A stretch of DNA of 64,000 bases from TH-plancto1 sp043736295 (GTDB lineage Bacteria; Planctomycetota; Planctomycetia; Planctomycetales; Planctomycetaceae), in contig JAYTCW010000261.1 of assembly GCA_043736295.1 (NCBI GenBank), forward strand, positions 3,190-67,189. The letters run 5' to 3'. Shown here piece by piece: positions 62,005 through 64,000 of the stretch (position 1 is the stretch's first letter; every line of letters starts with the position of its first letter). The position numbers and the translations under genes were made by a program. The notes under the pieces were generated by a model, which saw nothing but the letters and a program-made list of their open reading frames with translations, searched no databases and had not been told where the DNA came from.

Positions 62005-62270
62005 ACGGGGCGTTCCGACGCCCCTTCATCAACGAGGCATCGCGACACAATCGCAACCCACCCACATTGACATCAGGGACCAGAAACACTGCTCTCTAAA
62101 ACGATCCCCGGCAAGTGGCACTTGGGGAATCCCGGGCAGCTGACATCGTGTGGTTCGAAGATGTCCCGACTTTGCAACGAGACGCGAGAACCGCGCTAGA
62201 GCATGACTTCCGGATAAGCGGCACGATCCGTACCGGCGACTTTCAGTCCAACATTGCACGCGGAATTGGC

Positions 62271-63320
62271 TCAAGTCGCCGGGCGCTGGCTCATCGTCGG
62301 GCGGACTGGGGCGGGGCAGCAGTCGACGGCACAGACATCCCAGTTGGGACCGTATTGACCGATTGCCTCCTTCGGGAAGTCGGGCGACATCCGCTCCAAG
62401 ATCAGCTTGCGGATCATCTGCACGAAGAGCGGGTGAGTGCCGACCGTCTGGGCGCGCACCATTTGCATCCCGCATCCGGCTGCGGCTTTGGCGGCCTCGT
62501 CGTCGAGGTCATACAAGACCTCAATGTGGTCGGACAGAAAACCGACCGGCATGACGATCAGTTCGCGAACGCCGTCGGTGTTCAGCTGGCGAATGTGGTC
62601 GCAGATGTCGGGTTCGAGCCACGGGTCTTGCGGGCGACCGGACCGGCTCTGGTACACGAGATTCCAGCGTGCGGCGTCGACCCCGACGGCCTCGGAGACG
62701 AGGCGGCACGTCTCTCGCAGTTGCTGTTCGTAGTGGCAACTGCTGGCCATTGAGGCGGGAATGCTATGCGCGGTGTAGGCCACGCGCACTCGCGAGCGAG
62801 CCTCGACGGGGATCTGTTGCAAAGCGGCTCGCATGCGGTCGGCGCTGGCAGCGATGAAGTCGGGGTGGTTGTAGAAGGTGCGGATCTTGTCGATCTGCGG
62901 GGCGGCCTCGCCGATTTGGCTCTGGCTCGCCAGCAGATTCTCGCGGTACTGCCGACATCCGGAGTACGAACTATAGCCAGAGACGACAAAGGCGAGAGCC
63001 CTCTTCACTCCGGCAGTGACCATCTGCTGCATGGTGTCGGGCAGAAGCGGGGTCCAGTTGCGATTGCCCCAGTAGATCGGGATCGAGAGGCCGTTGGCCT
63101 TCAAATCGGTCTCAACGGCGGCGATCAGATCGCGAGTCTGGGCATTGATCGGGCTGATACCGCCAAAGTGTTGGTAGTGCTCGGCGACTTCGAGCATCCG
63201 TTCCCGAGGCACGTTCCGCCCCCGCAGAACGTTCTCCAGAAACGGGAGTACGTCGTCTGGTCCTTCGGGACCGCCGAAGGAGACGAACAGGATGGCATCG
63301 TAGGGTCGTGTGGTGGTCAT
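62271..63320 (-). CDS. hemH: Ferrochelatase (protoporphyrin or coproporphyrin type)
   Basis: A 349-residue ferrochelatase that inserts Fe(II) into a porphyrin. The start AILFVSFGGPEGPDDVLPFL is the family N-terminus, and the active-site His is in YTAHSIPASM near 190. The GFLSDHIEVLYDLD segment carries the conserved His and Glu. Cys122 in SSYSGCRQYRE and a C-terminal Cys cluster (Cys330, Cys334, Cys335) correspond in position to the ligands of the [2Fe-2S] cluster in many bacterial ferrochelatases, which suggests an iron-sulfur enzyme. It is likely monocistronic; a type D repeat lies just upstream. Confidence 0.93.
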   Translation of the reverse strand: MTTTRPYDAILFVSFGGPEGPDDVLPFLENVLRGRNVPRERMLEVAEHYQHFGGISPINAQTRDLIAAVETDLKANGLSIPIYWGNRNWTPLLPDTMQQMVTAGVKRALAFVVSGYSSYSGCRQYRENLLASQSQIGEAAPQIDKIRTFYNHPDFIAASADRMRAALQQIPVEARSRVRVAYTAHSIPASMASSCHYEQQLRETCRLVSEAVGVDAARWNLVYQSRSGRPQDPWLEPDICDHIRQLNTDGVRELIVMPVGFLSDHIEVLYDLDDEAAKAAAGCGMQMVRAQTVGTHPLFVQMIRKLILERMSPDFPKEAIGQYGPNWDVCAVDCCPAPVRPTMSQRPAT

Positions 63321-63336
63321 TCGCGAATTCCAAAAA

Positions 63337-63528
63337 AGCCCAGGGGTTGCAACCCGTGGGCTTTGGCTCCAGATGTGTTTGGCTTTGCTGACTCACTCCA
63401 CTCACTCGACTGGGTGTGAGGAAAAGAACCAGAATTCAACGCCAAGGCGCAAGGACGCAAGGACGCAAAGAGGAATGCTTCTCTGGGACTTCTTTTGCGT
63501 CTTTGCCCCTTGGCGTCTTTGCGTTGAA
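63337..63528. repeat. Type D palindrome (63337-63362) and type F hairpin (63435-63528)
   Basis: AGCCCAGGGGTTGCAACCCG TGGGCT has one mismatch to a perfect palindrome and matches the copy in rsmB. TTCAACGCCAAGGCGCAAGG ACGC pairs with GCGTCTTTGCCCCTTGGCGT CTTTGCGTTGAA. Together they occupy the 281-base hemH-pyrG gap. Confidence 0.8.
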
Positions 63529-63601
63529 TACCTCTCGGTGAAGATGTTGTCGAGGCTTCTTCAGTGTCAGCCACTCTGGGGCGTTCAGGACTCGATAATC
63601 T

Positions 63602-64000
63602 CTATCCCAGTGACCGGTTCTGCATCTTGTGCAGTGCCGCTTCGACGAAGCCCGCGAACAGCGGGTGCGGGGCCAGTGGCTTCGACTTGAACTCGGGGTG
63701 GAACTGGACTCCCACGAACCACGGATGATTCGGCAGTTCGACCACCTCGGCCAAAGTTCCATCCGGGCTGTTGCCAGTAATCCGCATGCCCGCCGCTTCG
63801 AGCCGCTCGCGGTAGGCTGGGTTGAACTCGTAGCGATGGCGGTGGCGTTCGTGGATCTCGGTCTGGCCGTAAGCGATCGCAGCCTTCGAGCCGGGAACCA
63901 GAATGCACGGCTGCGATCCGAGCCGCATCGAGGCCCCCTTCTCCTTGACTTCTCGCTGGGCTTCGAGCAGGCAGATCACCGGGTGCAGCGTCCCGTCATC
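63602..64000 (-). CDS. pyrG: CTP synthase, C-terminal part (truncated by window edge)
   Basis: The reading frame is open to the right edge and gives 132 residues. SMRLGSQPCIL, the EIHERHRHRYEFNPAYRERL segment, and GVQFHPEFKSKPLAPHPLF are the end of the class I glutamine amidotransferase domain of CTP synthase, where His and Glu of HPEF belong to the Cys-His-Glu triad. The enzyme converts UTP to CTP with glutamine. The nucleophile cysteine and the synthetase domain lie outside the window. The stop is at 63602. Confidence 0.95.
   Translation of the reverse strand, partial: DDGTLHPVICLLEAQREVKEKGASMRLGSQPCILVPGSKAAIAYGQTEIHERHRHRYEFNPAYRERLEAAGMRITGNSPDGTLAEVVELPNHPWFVGVQFHPEFKSKPLAPHPLFAGFVEAALHKMQNRSLG

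Overview
The window is typical chromosomal DNA from a planctomycete, most likely of the order Planctomycetales. The evidence is a 1018-residue PVC-type membrane-bound dehydrogenase ending in a planctomycete c-type heme domain, an N-terminal-only GlmU, DUF4058, DUF4432 and squalene-cyclase-repeat proteins, many HEAT-repeat and secreted proteins, high GC, and little operon structure. The genus cannot be read from the sequence. I saw no rRNA, tRNA, CRISPR array, prophage or intact insertion sequence. Both window edges cut genes: riboflavin synthase on the left and CTP synthase on the right.

Layout. 1-5.6 kb: riboflavin synthase tail, KDPG aldolase, a LarA-family (nickel racemase-like) protein, aroA and rsmB. 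5.7-10.5 kb: a DUF255 thioredoxin-fold/DsbD-alpha fusion, an unknown gene overlapping an alpha/beta hydrolase, and a small membrane protein. 10.5-14.4 kb: dnaG-rpoD with a good sigma-70 promoter. 14.7-16.3 kb: an overlapping pair of a small protein and an HNH nuclease, then a membrane protein. 16.9-19.5 kb: an S41 protease overlapping a beta-propeller protein. 20-24.4 kb: peptide ABC transporter binding protein and two permeases, without ATPases. 24.7-30.1 kb: TerC, GlmU N-domain, M16 peptidase, response regulator. 30.3-37 kb: HEAT lipoprotein, a possible transposase remnant, Prc protease, purB. 37.5-42.4 kb: two small membrane proteins, feoA-feoA-feoB, and a second sigma-70 factor. 43.2-50.3 kb: PVC dehydrogenase, HEAT protein, Tat-exported Gfo/Idh/MocA oxidoreductase. 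50.6-57.9 kb: glycosyltransferase, DUF4058, small TM protein, clpX, squalene-cyclase-repeat protein, an EpmB-type radical SAM enzyme, serine hydrolase. 58.8-64 kb: DUF4432 protein with an extreme His/Asp tail, GT39-like glycosyltransferase, ferrochelatase, CTP synthase.

The most distinctive feature is the intergenic DNA. It is crowded with short palindromic elements that fall into at least ten recurring types (called A to K below). Several have MITE-like architecture (matching terminal inverted repeats, copies in both orientations, one type nested inside another). One 26-bp perfect palindrome lies in frame inside rsmB, and another element supplies the apparent first codons of the EpmB-type gene.

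The genes are mainly housekeeping (primase, sigma factors, ClpX, purine, pyrimidine, shikimate, riboflavin and heme synthesis, iron uptake) mixed with planctomycete-type secreted or cell-envelope proteins. Iron uptake (feo) and ferrochelatase are both here but are not linked. Start codons were chosen by Shine-Dalgarno sequences, overlaps with neighbours and family alignment remembered from general knowledge; no database search was run.
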